The position numbers and the translations under genes were made by a program. Under the pieces are notes generated by a model. That model searched no databases, was not told the DNA's origin, and was given only the letters and a program-made list of their open reading frames with translations. Source: an uncultured Collinsella sp. (lineage in GTDB: Bacteria; Actinomycetota; Coriobacteriia; Coriobacteriales; Coriobacteriaceae). From it: a DNA stretch of 12,572 bases. This document shows positions 1 through 6,414 of this stretch, one piece after another (within the stretch, counting starts at the first letter, position 1; each line of letters starts with the position of its first letter). The DNA lies in the NCBI GenBank assembly GCA_958428675.1, contig CAUAGV010000031.1:1-12572 (forward strand), given 5' to 3'.

Positions 1-1
1 C

Positions 2-2890
2 GGCAAGCATACTTACACGTTGCGCGAGGTTAAGGGCGGAACCACCAGCAAGGGCATCACCTACAGCGATGCCGAGTACACTATCGAGACCACCATCACG
101 GACAACGGCGATGGTACGCTCAGCGCCACGCATGCTCTGAAGGACGACGCCGAGGCTGCGACCTTCAAGAACACCTACAGCGTGACCCCGATCGACACAG
201 AGCTCGACTTTGGCCTGAGCAAGGCCATTGACGGCCGCGACTGGACGGATGGGGACGAGTTCAGCTTTACCATCACCGCCCCCGAAGGCACCCCGCTGCC
301 CGATCCCGCAACCGTAACCGTGAGCAGGAGGGACGCGAAGGACGGCATCGCCGCCATCAAGTTCGGTAAGATCCACTACGCCGCTGCCGGAACCTATAAG
401 TACGAGATTCGCGAGAACGCGGGCAGCACGGTCGGCATGACGTATGACGCGCATGTCGCAACCGCCGAAGTGACCGTGACCGAGGGCAGCGAGGGAAACC
501 TGACCGCAAACGTCACCAAGAAGGAAAACGGACGCTTTACCAACACGTACCGCACTGAGCTCGATTACGCCGCGGCCGGCGGCCTCAAGCTCAGCAAGAC
601 CCTCTACGGACGCCCCATGACCGAGGGCCAGTTCACCTTTACCGTGACGCCCGCTGACGATGATTCGGCTAGCGCACTTGGCCTGCTGCCCGGGGCCAAC
701 AACTATGAGTCTCCCGCAACGATAGAGGGAACCGTCGGCCTGATCGACATTCTGGCCGGCAAGGAGGTCAAGTTTACGCAGGCTGACGCCGGCAAGACCT
801 TCAAATACACCGTGGCCGAGACGAACGACCACAAGCCGGGTTACACCTACGACGACGCTGTCCGCACCGTGACGATCGCCATCGCCGACGACACCGCCGG
901 CACGCTCACCGCTACGACGACCGTCTCCGGCGGTCCCGAGGGCACGCACGAGACGATCCACAAGAGCGGCGAGAACAAGGTTGAGAGCGCTCTGGTCCCG
1001 TTCAAAAACAGCTATAGCGCATCGACCGATGCGCACGGTGGTGACGTTGCTCAGATCGTTGCCACCAAGACCCTGACCGGTCGCCCGATGGTCGACGGCG
1101 AGTTCTACTTTGGCATCGCCTATGCGGGCGAGACGGAAGCCATCGAGGGTACGTGCGTTACCAACGTTAACGGCCAAGTGAGTTTTGGTGCTCTGCATTA
1201 CACGACCGAGATGCTCGCCGACCTGGTAAACGCCAACCGCGCCATCCGTACCGACACGGATGCCAAGCTTGCATGGACCATCAACTACACGGCCTTCGAG
1301 TACACGTCTCCGCTCGCAGCAAAGGGCATTACCGCCGCAAAGCCGAGCTTTAGCTTTAAGGTCATCGTCGTCGACAACGGTGACGGGACTCTGACGGCGA
1401 CGCCCGCCTACGACGGCATTCAGCCCTTGTTCGAGAACGTCTACGGCGCCGATGCCGCTGATGCCGCGCTCGCTGGCACCAAGAAGCTCCAGGCAGCTGA
1501 GGGCCTGACCCCGGCCGATATCACGGGCAAGTTCACCTTCACCGTGACTGCCGACGAGGCTGGTGCCCCGATGCCCGAGCGCACAACCGTGACCAACGAC
1601 GCGGCCGGCAACGTGGACTTTGGCAAGATCCACTTTACGCTCGACGACCTCAACCGCGCCCTGGGCGTGACGGACGATGCGACCGATAAGGCCGAGGCAG
1701 ACGAAGCTGACGAGGCTGAGGCCGACGAGGCAGAGGCTGAAGAGGCCGACGCCGACGCTGATGCCAACGCCGACGAGCCCAGCAACGAGTCCGAGCCCGC
1801 AGCCCCCACCGCCCCGCGCTCGCACACCTTTACCTACACGGTGACCGAGTCCGGTAGCGCCTCTGGCGTGACCAACGACGCCAACGCCACGCGCAAGGTT
1901 TCCTACACCGTGACCGATGACAGTGCCGGACACCTGAGTGTCGTGCGCAATGGTGGCGACGGTGCGGCCTTCACATTCACCAACACCTACAGCGTGACGC
2001 CCACCGATTCGTCCGTGACCGATCAGGTCAAGACGGTCAAGCGTCTGACCGGACGCGACCTTGCAGCTGGCGAGTTCACGTTTGACCTGCTCGAGGACGG
2101 CGTGACTGTCGCTAGTGGCACCAACGACGCCAGCGGCAACGTTACGCTGAGCCCGATCTGCTACGAGGCGCCCGGCACGCACACGTACACGCTACGCGAG
2201 GCTTGCCCCAACGCGCTCGGCCTGTACAAGGGCGTCACCTATGACGGTACGACCTACACCGTCGTGACCACCGTCTCCGACAATGGCGACGGCACGCTGA
2301 CCGCGACGCACAAGCTCGAGGGAACCACCGAGTCGGCTGGCTTTACCAACAAGTATCACGCCATGCCCACGCAGGTCTCCATCGGCGCCATCAAGGTGCT
2401 CGAGGGACGCGAGCTCAAGAAGGACGAGTTTAGCTTTAAGCTCGTTGGCGAGGACATCGAGTCCACCGTCACCAACGATGCCGACGGCAAGATTAACTTC
2501 GACAAGTTCGAGTACGACGAGCCTGGTACGTACGTCTACACCATCAGCGAGGTCAAGGGCGACGAGGCCGGTATGACCTACGACAAGTCCGTCTTTACCG
2601 CGACCGTCAACGTGGTCGACGACGGCGAGGGCAACCTCAAGGCGAACGTCGCCTTTACCAAGGGCGACAAGAGCGTCGAGGGTATCGTGTTCAACAACAC
2701 GTACAAGAAGCCCGAGACACCCGTGCCGACGCCCGACCCCGGCACGCCCAAGACCGTGACGAACATCGTCAAGACGGTCAAGGGTTTCCTGCCCACCACG
2801 GGTGACCAGCAGGCCGCCGCACTGCTCATGGCATTTGTTATTGCCATGGCCGGCGTCGGAGCCCTGGTCTGGGGTATCCGTAAGCGCTAG
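2..2890 (+). CDS. Cell-wall-anchored pilin-like surface protein, repeated Spy0128/FctA-type isopeptide domains (5' partial)
   Basis: The frame is open at the window's left edge and already inside a repeat (GKHTYTLREV), so the true start lies upstream; 962 residues are visible. After the partial repeat come six related beta-domains, with their first-strand lysines near visible residues 74, 199, 356, 494/495, 680 and 798 (for example SKTLYGRP, TKTLTGRP, VKRLTGRD). Each ends in a strand such as FTNTY, FKNSY or FNNTY. Lys, Asn and a central Glu (YTLRE, YTVTE, YTISE) are the triad that forms intramolecular Lys-Asn isopeptide bonds in the Spy0128/FctA pilin family. The C-terminus has a proline-rich spacer, a sortase motif LPTTGD (residues 930-935), a hydrophobic helix and the tail RKR, so the product should be attached to peptidoglycan or a pilus by sortase. 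No sortase gene is in the window. Domain 4 carries an acidic insert, and domain 3 appears to lack the usual Glu. The likely role is adhesin or pilus subunit; the ligand is unknown. Confidence 0.9.
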   Translation, partial: GKHTYTLREVKGGTTSKGITYSDAEYTIETTITDNGDGTLSATHALKDDAEAATFKNTYSVTPIDTELDFGLSKAIDGRDWTDGDEFSFTITAPEGTPLPDPATVTVSRRDAKDGIAAIKFGKIHYAAAGTYKYEIRENAGSTVGMTYDAHVATAEVTVTEGSEGNLTANVTKKENGRFTNTYRTELDYAAAGGLKLSKTLYGRPMTEGQFTFTVTPADDDSASALGLLPGANNYESPATIEGTVGLIDILAGKEVKFTQADAGKTFKYTVAETNDHKPGYTYDDAVRTVTIAIADDTAGTLTATTTVSGGPEGTHETIHKSGENKVESALVPFKNSYSASTDAHGGDVAQIVATKTLTGRPMVDGEFYFGIAYAGETEAIEGTCVTNVNGQVSFGALHYTTEMLADLVNANRAIRTDTDAKLAWTINYTAFEYTSPLAAKGITAAKPSFSFKVIVVDNGDGTLTATPAYDGIQPLFENVYGADAADAALAGTKKLQAAEGLTPADITGKFTFTVTADEAGAPMPERTTVTNDAAGNVDFGKIHFTLDDLNRALGVTDDATDKAEADEADEAEADEAEAEEADADADANADEPSNESEPAAPTAPRSHTFTYTVTESGSASGVTNDANATRKVSYTVTDDSAGHLSVVRNGGDGAAFTFTNTYSVTPTDSSVTDQVKTVKRLTGRDLAAGEFTFDLLEDGVTVASGTNDASGNVTLSPICYEAPGTHTYTLREACPNALGLYKGVTYDGTTYTVVTTVSDNGDGTLTATHKLEGTTESAGFTNKYHAMPTQVSIGAIKVLEGRELKKDEFSFKLVGEDIESTVTNDADGKINFDKFEYDEPGTYVYTISEVKGDEAGMTYDKSVFTATVNVVDDGEGNLKANVAFTKGDKSVEGIVFNNTYKKPETPVPTPDPGTPKTVTNIVKTVKGFLPTTGDQQAAALLMAFVIAMAGVGALVWGIRKR
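1691..1777 (+). repeat. Acidic Ala/Asp/Glu low-complexity tract inside pilin domain 4
   Basis: These 87 bases encode 29 residues (visible residues 564-592), all Ala, Glu or Asp except one Asn, built from repeating gcc-gag, gac-gag and gca-gac type codons. The tract sits between the HFTLDDLNRAL strand and the HTFTYTVTES strand of one isopeptide domain, and is followed by a Pro/Ser-rich stretch. The repeat units are whole codons, so gains or losses of units would change length without breaking the frame. Confidence 0.85.
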
Positions 2891-2902
2891 GCACGCTGGT
2901 AG

Positions 2903-2928
2903 CGCCCGGGGCCAAAAGGCCCCGGGCG
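2903..2928 (+). terminator. Strong GC hairpin directly after the pilin gene
   Basis: An 11-bp perfect stem (2903-2913 with 2918-2928) closes on an AAAA loop, 12 bases after the stop codon. No T-run follows on the + strand, so it is not a textbook intrinsic terminator. It may stabilise the mRNA 3' end or act together with the next hairpin. Confidence 0.6.
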
Positions 2929-2970
2929 GCCGGCGGGGAGCCAGAACATAGCCCCCACCCCCACCCCCAG

Positions 2971-3010
2971 CCGCCACGGAGACGTCTCCCTTCTCCGTGG
3001 CGGCACTTTT
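2971..3010 (+). terminator. Intrinsic terminator of the pilin gene
   Basis: A 12-bp perfect stem (2971-2982 with 2992-3003) with a 9-base loop is followed closely by CACTTTT. Stem strength, the short T-run and a position about 80 bases after the pilin stop fit a Rho-independent terminator. The T-run has only four bases, so efficiency is uncertain. Confidence 0.7.
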
Positions 3011-3032
3011 GTGCGCAGGGGAGGAAGGGCCG

Positions 3033-3190
3033 CCACGAAATCGGCCCATCTACTACGTTTATCCCCTTACCCCCAACCATGCCAAAAAACGCGAAAACAA
3101 AACCGCAGGTAGAACGCCTGCGATTTTCTGGAAAACGGGGGTATGGTTGGGGGTATCGAGTCAAACGTAGTAGATGGGCCGATTTCGTGG
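3033..3190. repeat. Hairpin element A: 28-bp perfect terminal arms around a conserved core
   Basis: The outer arms 3033-3060 and 3163-3190 are exact reverse complements over 28 bases. Inside them a second perfect 13-bp stem (3068-3080 with 3143-3155, including CCCCAACCAT) and a small inner stem (3104-3109 with 3117-3122) allow the whole 158 bases to fold as one interrupted hairpin. The core 3071-3161 matches element B ungapped at 69 of 91 positions with an offset of exactly 250. The arms do not resemble those of B. No transposase is nearby. It lies between two convergent genes, so it could be a non-autonomous mobile element, a structured RNA or a bidirectional transcription barrier. Confidence 0.8.
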
Positions 3191-3201
3191 TTGGCGCCGC
3201 C

Positions 3202-3238
3202 AAATGATCCCCCGGGGACGGAGGAAAACGGATCATTT
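3202..3238. repeat. Small inverted repeat between elements A and B
   Basis: AAATGATCC (3202-3210) and GGATCATTT (3230-3238) are perfect 9-bp inverted copies around a 19-base GC-rich loop containing CCCGGGGACGGAGG. Its role is unknown; it may be a further extragenic palindrome or part of the spacer between the larger elements. Confidence 0.5.
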
Positions 3239-3284
3239 TTGGCCCCACGCGGCCGGTGGGTGCGTTCGCGCAGGACCGTTCAAA

Positions 3285-3438
3285 CAAAACTATGCCGGTT
3301 TACGGGGCTGAGTCACGAGTCCCCAACCATGCCGATATTCGTGAAAATAAAACTGCAGGTAGACGAGCCGTCATTTTGCAGAAAACGCGGGTATGGATGG
3401 GGGTCCTGAGTTTAGCCCCGTAAACCGGCTTAGTTTTG
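3285..3438. repeat. Hairpin element B: 25-bp terminal arms, same core as element A
   Basis: The arms 3285-3309 and 3414-3438 pair at 24 of 25 positions (one T-T mismatch at 3293/3430). The inner stem CCCCAACCAT (3321-3330) pairs with ATGGATGGGG (3393-3402) except for one A-A mismatch. The core aligns with element A without gaps, while the arms are unrelated to A's. The arm contains CGGTTTACGGGGCT. It ends 60 bases from the 3' end of the convergent response regulator gene. Confidence 0.8.
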
Positions 3439-3467
3439 AAATGGCATTAAATCGATGGCAGCCATTT
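3439..3467. terminator. Weak hairpin after the response regulator gene
   Basis: AAATGGC (3439-3445) pairs with GCCATTT (3461-3467), leaving a 15-base loop. It is the only simple hairpin outside element B just downstream of the minus-strand two-component genes. The following T-run is only three bases on the - strand, so a terminator role is tentative. Confidence 0.25.
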
Positions 3468-3498
3468 TGCTATGCCGGAGCGGTCGGCCGTTGGGTAA

Positions 3499-4128
3499 TT
3501 ACCCTCGCAGGTAGGCGATGGCGATTTGCGTACGGTTGCGCAGGCCCATTTTGGCCAGGATCGAGCTGATGTGGTTGCGCACCGTGCCTTCTCCCATATA
3601 AGCCGTGGCGGCAATCTCCTTGTTATCGAGGCCGCGGGCGATGAGCTCGGCGACTTCGAACTCGCGGTCGGTCAGACCGGCAAAGGCCGCGGGCCGGCGA
3701 GTCGCACCGGCCTCAGCGTTCGCCCCATCAAAATCGACATCTTCGATCGCCTTGCCCTCGAGCACGCGTTTGCCATCCATGACCTGCGCCAACGCTGGCG
3801 GAATGGCGGCGACATCGGTCTTGATCAGGTAACCGCGGGCGCCCAGCTTGAGCGCCGACACAATGTACTCGTCATCCGAGAATGTCGTCAGAAACACCAC
3901 GCGTGCCGCGGGGTCGTGCTCAAGGATCTCGCGCGCCGCCGAAAGGCCGTCGCGCCCCGGCATCTGAATGTCGAGCAGCGCGATATCGGGTGCGAGTTCG
4001 GCGTAGAGTGCCACCGCGTCGTTGCCGTCGGCTCCGGTGCCCACCACTTCGATCTGCGGCTGGGCGCCCAGGATAATCTTGAGCGAATCGACTACCAAGC
4101 GGTCGTCGTCGACAACTATGAGCCTCAT
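3499..4128 (-). CDS. NarL/LuxR-family two-component response regulator
   Basis: This 209-residue protein has the usual length and two-domain build of the NarL family. The receiver domain (about 1-120) shows the acidic triad start VVDDD (7-9), the phosphoacceptor Asp53 in ALLDIQMPG, the switch residue Thr81 or Thr82 in FLTTF, Tyr100 and Lys103 in GYLIKTD. A linker rich in Asp, Ala and Arg leads to a C-terminal LuxR-type helix-turn-helix (about 148-207), with LTDREFEVAELIARGLDNKEIA and TVRNHISSILAKMGLRNRT. It should be a cytoplasmic DNA-binding regulator that dimerises when phosphorylated. The ATG overlaps the kinase stop as ATGA, and an AAGGAGA ribosome binding site lies nine bases upstream inside the kinase gene, so the two are co-translated. 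The likely target is the divergent ABC-2 operon, by analogy with similar gene neighbourhoods; no operator was identified with certainty. Confidence 0.93.
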   Translation of the reverse strand: MRLIVVDDDRLVVDSLKIILGAQPQIEVVGTGADGNDAVALYAELAPDIALLDIQMPGRDGLSAAREILEHDPAARVVFLTTFSDDEYIVSALKLGARGYLIKTDVAAIPPALAQVMDGKRVLEGKAIEDVDFDGANAEAGATRRPAAFAGLTDREFEVAELIARGLDNKEIAATAYMGEGTVRNHISSILAKMGLRNRTQIAIAYLRG

Positions 4129-5270
4129 CGGGCGTCATCTCCTTGCTGTTTGGGGATGGTGGCAAACACGCGCCAGCCGGGGGCGCCGGCGCGCAGGCCG
4201 GCGGTGAAGGTTCCGCCAAGCGCCTCGACGCGCTCACGCATGGAGACGAGCCCCATGCCTTCTGCGACGTTGCTGCTGCTCGCCGGGGTCGCGTCCGCGC
4301 CATCATCGGTAACGATGAGCTGGTAAAACGATGGATGCTCCATGCACCGCACGGTAATGGTTTTGGCATGGGCGTGGCGCATGGCGTTGGAAAGCGCCTC
4401 GCGCAGCACCGCCGCAAAGCAGTTGGCGACGTTGGCGGGCGCATGCTCGGCCAAAACCTCAAGCCCAATCTGCGGACCGCCGTCCGAGCGCGCGCCTTCA
4501 ACGATGCGTTCGAGCTGCACGGAGAGGTTGGTCGCATTGTCGTTGAGCGCGTGGACGCTGGCGCGCACGAGCTGGAGCGCCTCGTCAACGGTGTATTTGA
4601 CGTCGGCGAAATCGGCGGCAACGCCGGGCTCGTTGGCATGGACCACGCGCAGGGCTTCGGTTTGAAGCGAAGCGCGCGTGAGCTGGTGGCCCACGTTATC
4701 GTGGATTTCGCGCGCGATGCGGGCGCGTTCGGCGAGCGTCGCGAGCTCGACTTCGTAGTCCTGGCGGTCGGCGAGGTCGCGGTTGCGTGCCTCGAGTGCC
4801 AGGGCGCGTTCTTGCAGCTTGTCGCGGGTGCGACGCATGCGTTCCTGTTCGCGCTCCAGCTGCGCGGTGCGCAGCGACAGCAACGTGGCGGCGACCGAAA
4901 GGATGGCGGTTAGCAGCAGCGTTCGGGTGGTGAGCGCGCCGCCGCGAAGGTCCGCGACGAGCGCACAGGCAAAGACAGCGCCGACACCCGGCGCGATCCA
5001 GGCGTGCTCACGGCGCACGCGTCGCGCGATGTCATAGAGGGCGAGGGGCGCAAACGGCACAAACGGCGGCACGAAGACAGCCGCGATGACGTAGGCGTAG
5101 CTGCCGGCCTCGCTGGCGCGACGGGCGCGTTCTCCCTGCGCGACCTCGGCCAGTGCGGCGATGACAACGCCAAGGCAAAACGCCGCGACCAGGCGAGCAT
5201 CCACAGCAAGGCCCGTGGCGGCTGCGATGCAGCACGCCAGCACGATCGATTTGTCGAATAGCCTGTTCAT
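4125..5270 (-). CDS. Membrane sensor histidine kinase, HisKA_3 (NarL-partner) type
   Basis: This 381-residue kinase begins at the ATG at 5270; an in-frame TTG at 5315 was rejected as a start. The N-terminus has about five hydrophobic segments (roughly residues 4-40, 58-82, 90-108 and 117-133; the first may be two helices) with no large extracellular domain, which suggests sensing within or at the membrane. A coiled-coil (about 134-175) leads to the dimerisation helix with the phosphoacceptor His190 in ARIAREIHDNVGHQL. The HATPase domain follows, with the N-box LREALSNAMRH (Asn295), G1 box VTDDGAD (about 323) and G2 box GMGLVSMRER (about 341). It should autophosphorylate and pass phosphate to Asp53 of the overlapping response regulator. 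The gene is divergent from the ABC-2 exporter operon, an arrangement seen for drug- and envelope-stress-responsive systems. The signal is unknown. Confidence 0.92.
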   Translation of the reverse strand: MNRLFDKSIVLACCIAAATGLAVDARLVAAFCLGVVIAALAEVAQGERARRASEAGSYAYVIAAVFVPPFVPFAPLALYDIARRVRREHAWIAPGVGAVFACALVADLRGGALTTRTLLLTAILSVAATLLSLRTAQLEREQERMRRTRDKLQERALALEARNRDLADRQDYEVELATLAERARIAREIHDNVGHQLTRASLQTEALRVVHANEPGVAADFADVKYTVDEALQLVRASVHALNDNATNLSVQLERIVEGARSDGGPQIGLEVLAEHAPANVANCFAAVLREALSNAMRHAHAKTITVRCMEHPSFYQLIVTDDGADATPASSSNVAEGMGLVSMRERVEALGGTFTAGLRAGAPGWRVFATIPKQQGDDAR

Positions 5271-5276
5271 ACGGGT

Positions 5277-5282
5277 ATTGTA
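5277..5282 (-). promoter_or_regulatory. Candidate -10 box, possible leaderless start of the kinase mRNA
   Basis: On the - strand TACAAT matches the TATAAT consensus at five of six positions and lies six bases before the kinase ATG. A start site seven bases after it would fall on the A of ATG, giving a leaderless mRNA; no convincing Shine-Dalgarno is visible. The -35 region (around 5300-5306) is GC-rich and does not match the consensus. Confidence 0.4.
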
Positions 5283-5335
5283 CGCGATGCCGCGCACGGG
5301 GGAGGCGCCACTCAAAGCAACCGTGACATTCCTCC

Positions 5336-5387
5336 CACGAGGCGGGGCGGTCGCGTCAGCAGGCTACGCGACCGCCCCGCACTCGTG
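5336..5387. promoter_or_regulatory. Long dyad in the divergent kinase/ABC intergenic region
   Basis: A perfect 15-bp stem (5342-5356 with 5366-5380) with a 9-base loop is extended by a further 6 bp (5336-5341 with 5382-5387) across one unpaired A at 5381. It lies midway between the two divergent start codons and has no T-run on either strand, so it is not a normal terminator. It may be an operator or an RNA hairpin in a 5' leader. Confidence 0.5.
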
Positions 5388-5466
5388 ACAAAGCTCACTG
5401 GTGCGCGCCGTCAGCTCCTGCGATGATGCAATCGTACCGGGCCACGACCAACAGAAGGGCCGCCTC

Positions 5467-6405
5467 ATGACAGACATCGTCCACGTCGAAAACCTCGTTA
5501 AGCGCTATGACGATCTTATTGCGCTCGACCACTTTAACCTGAGTATTGCCCCTGGCGAGATCTTTGGCCTGCTGGGCCCCAACGGCTCGGGCAAGACCAC
5601 GTCCATCAACTGCATCCTGCAGCTGCTCGCCTACGACAAAGGCGCCATCGAGCTGTTCGGTGAGCCCATGACGCCCGCCCGCTACGACCTCAAGCGCCGC
5701 ATCGGCGTGGTGCCGCAGCAGGTGGCGGTGTTCGACGAGCTCACCGTGCGCGAGAACATCGACTATTTCTGCAGTCTCTACGTCAACGACCGCAAGCGCC
5801 GCCGCGCGCTGGTGGACGAGGCGATCGACTTTGTCGGCCTGGGCGACTTTACCAAGTTCCGCCCCGGCAAGCTCTCGGGCGGCCTGGCGCGTCGTCTCAA
5901 CATTGCCTGCGGTATCGCGCACAAGCCCGAGCTCATCTTTTTTGACGAACCCACGGTGGCGGTCGACCCGCAAAGCCGCAACGCCATCCTGGAGGGCATC
6001 TGCCGCCTGCGCGACGAGGGCGCCACGGTGGTGTATACCAGCCATTACATGGAGGAAGTCGAGCAGATCTGCAGCCGCATCATGATCATGGACGGTGGGC
6101 GCGTGCTGGCGCAGGGCACTAACGACGAGCTCAAGCGCATGATTCAGATGGGCGAGAAGATTGTAATCGAGGTCGGCGAGGTTCCGAGTGCGGCGCTCGG
6201 TGCCGTCGCAAGCCTGCCGCACGTTCTGGACCTTTCGGCAACGGCGGGACAGCTCACGTTTTCGTGCGAAGCGAGCCCGCACAACCTGACGGACATTCTC
6301 GATGCGCTGCGCTCGCATGACGTGCCGCTCGGCCGCATCTATTCCGAACCGCCGACCCTCAACGACGTGTTCCTCGAGATCACCGGCCGCGAGCTGCGCG
6401 ACTAG
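5467..6405 (+). CDS. ABC-2 exporter ATP-binding protein (DrrA/CcmA-like)
   Basis: This 312-residue ATPase has Walker A GPNGSGKT (37-44), a Q-loop in VVPQQ, the signature LSGGLARRL (from 136), Walker B LIFFDEPT (Asp160, Glu161) and the H-loop His193 in YTSHYMEE. The roughly 100 residues after the nucleotide-binding domain match the C-terminal extension of ABC-2 exporter ATPases of the DrrA type. The start is the ATG at 5467, preceded by AGAAGGG with a nine-base gap; an upstream in-frame GTG at 5401 lacks a good ribosome binding site. It should energise export by the two following permeases. The next gene begins nine bases after its stop, so they form one operon. Divergence from the two-component genes suggests control by that regulator. 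The substrate cannot be read; drugs, peptides or lipids are typical. Confidence 0.93.
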   Translation: MTDIVHVENLVKRYDDLIALDHFNLSIAPGEIFGLLGPNGSGKTTSINCILQLLAYDKGAIELFGEPMTPARYDLKRRIGVVPQQVAVFDELTVRENIDYFCSLYVNDRKRRRALVDEAIDFVGLGDFTKFRPGKLSGGLARRLNIACGIAHKPELIFFDEPTVAVDPQSRNAILEGICRLRDEGATVVYTSHYMEEVEQICSRIMIMDGGRVLAQGTNDELKRMIQMGEKIVIEVGEVPSAALGAVASLPHVLDLSATAGQLTFSCEASPHNLTDILDALRSHDVPLGRIYSEPPTLNDVFLEITGRELRD

Positions 6406-6414
6406 GGGGCGGCC

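Noticed and set aside
2..2780. CRISPR array or DNA-level tandem repeat in the pilin region
   Set aside because: The repetition is at protein level with diverged copies of about 115-180 residues, not short identical direct repeats.
2192..3049. Long minus-strand reading frame opposite the pilin gene
   Set aside because: It is a shadow of a strongly supported gene; its product is low-complexity and crosses the terminator region.
3079..3409. Short in-frame reading frames from the ATG in the core of A (42 codons) and B (26 codons), both containing KRGYGWG
   Set aside because: Neither has a ribosome binding site; differences between the copies fall mostly on first and second codon positions, not third, and the similarity is explained by the shared hairpin core.
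3033..3438. Retron-like msr/msd inverted repeats
   Set aside because: The long paired arms suggested it, but no reverse transcriptase lies in the window and two tandem divergent copies are not the usual retron layout.
2891..3498. tRNA or other classical RNA gene in the convergent gap
   Set aside because: No cloverleaf with a CCA end or T-loop consensus was seen; the structures are simple long hairpins.
5268..5315. TTG start 15 codons upstream of the kinase ATG
   Set aside because: No ribosome binding site precedes it, the added residues are not hydrophobic, and it would overlap the putative -10 box.
5401..5466. GTG start 22 codons upstream of the ABC-2 ATPase ATG
   Set aside because: The ATG at 5467 has a good AGAAGGG site, and the family's first strand begins just after it.
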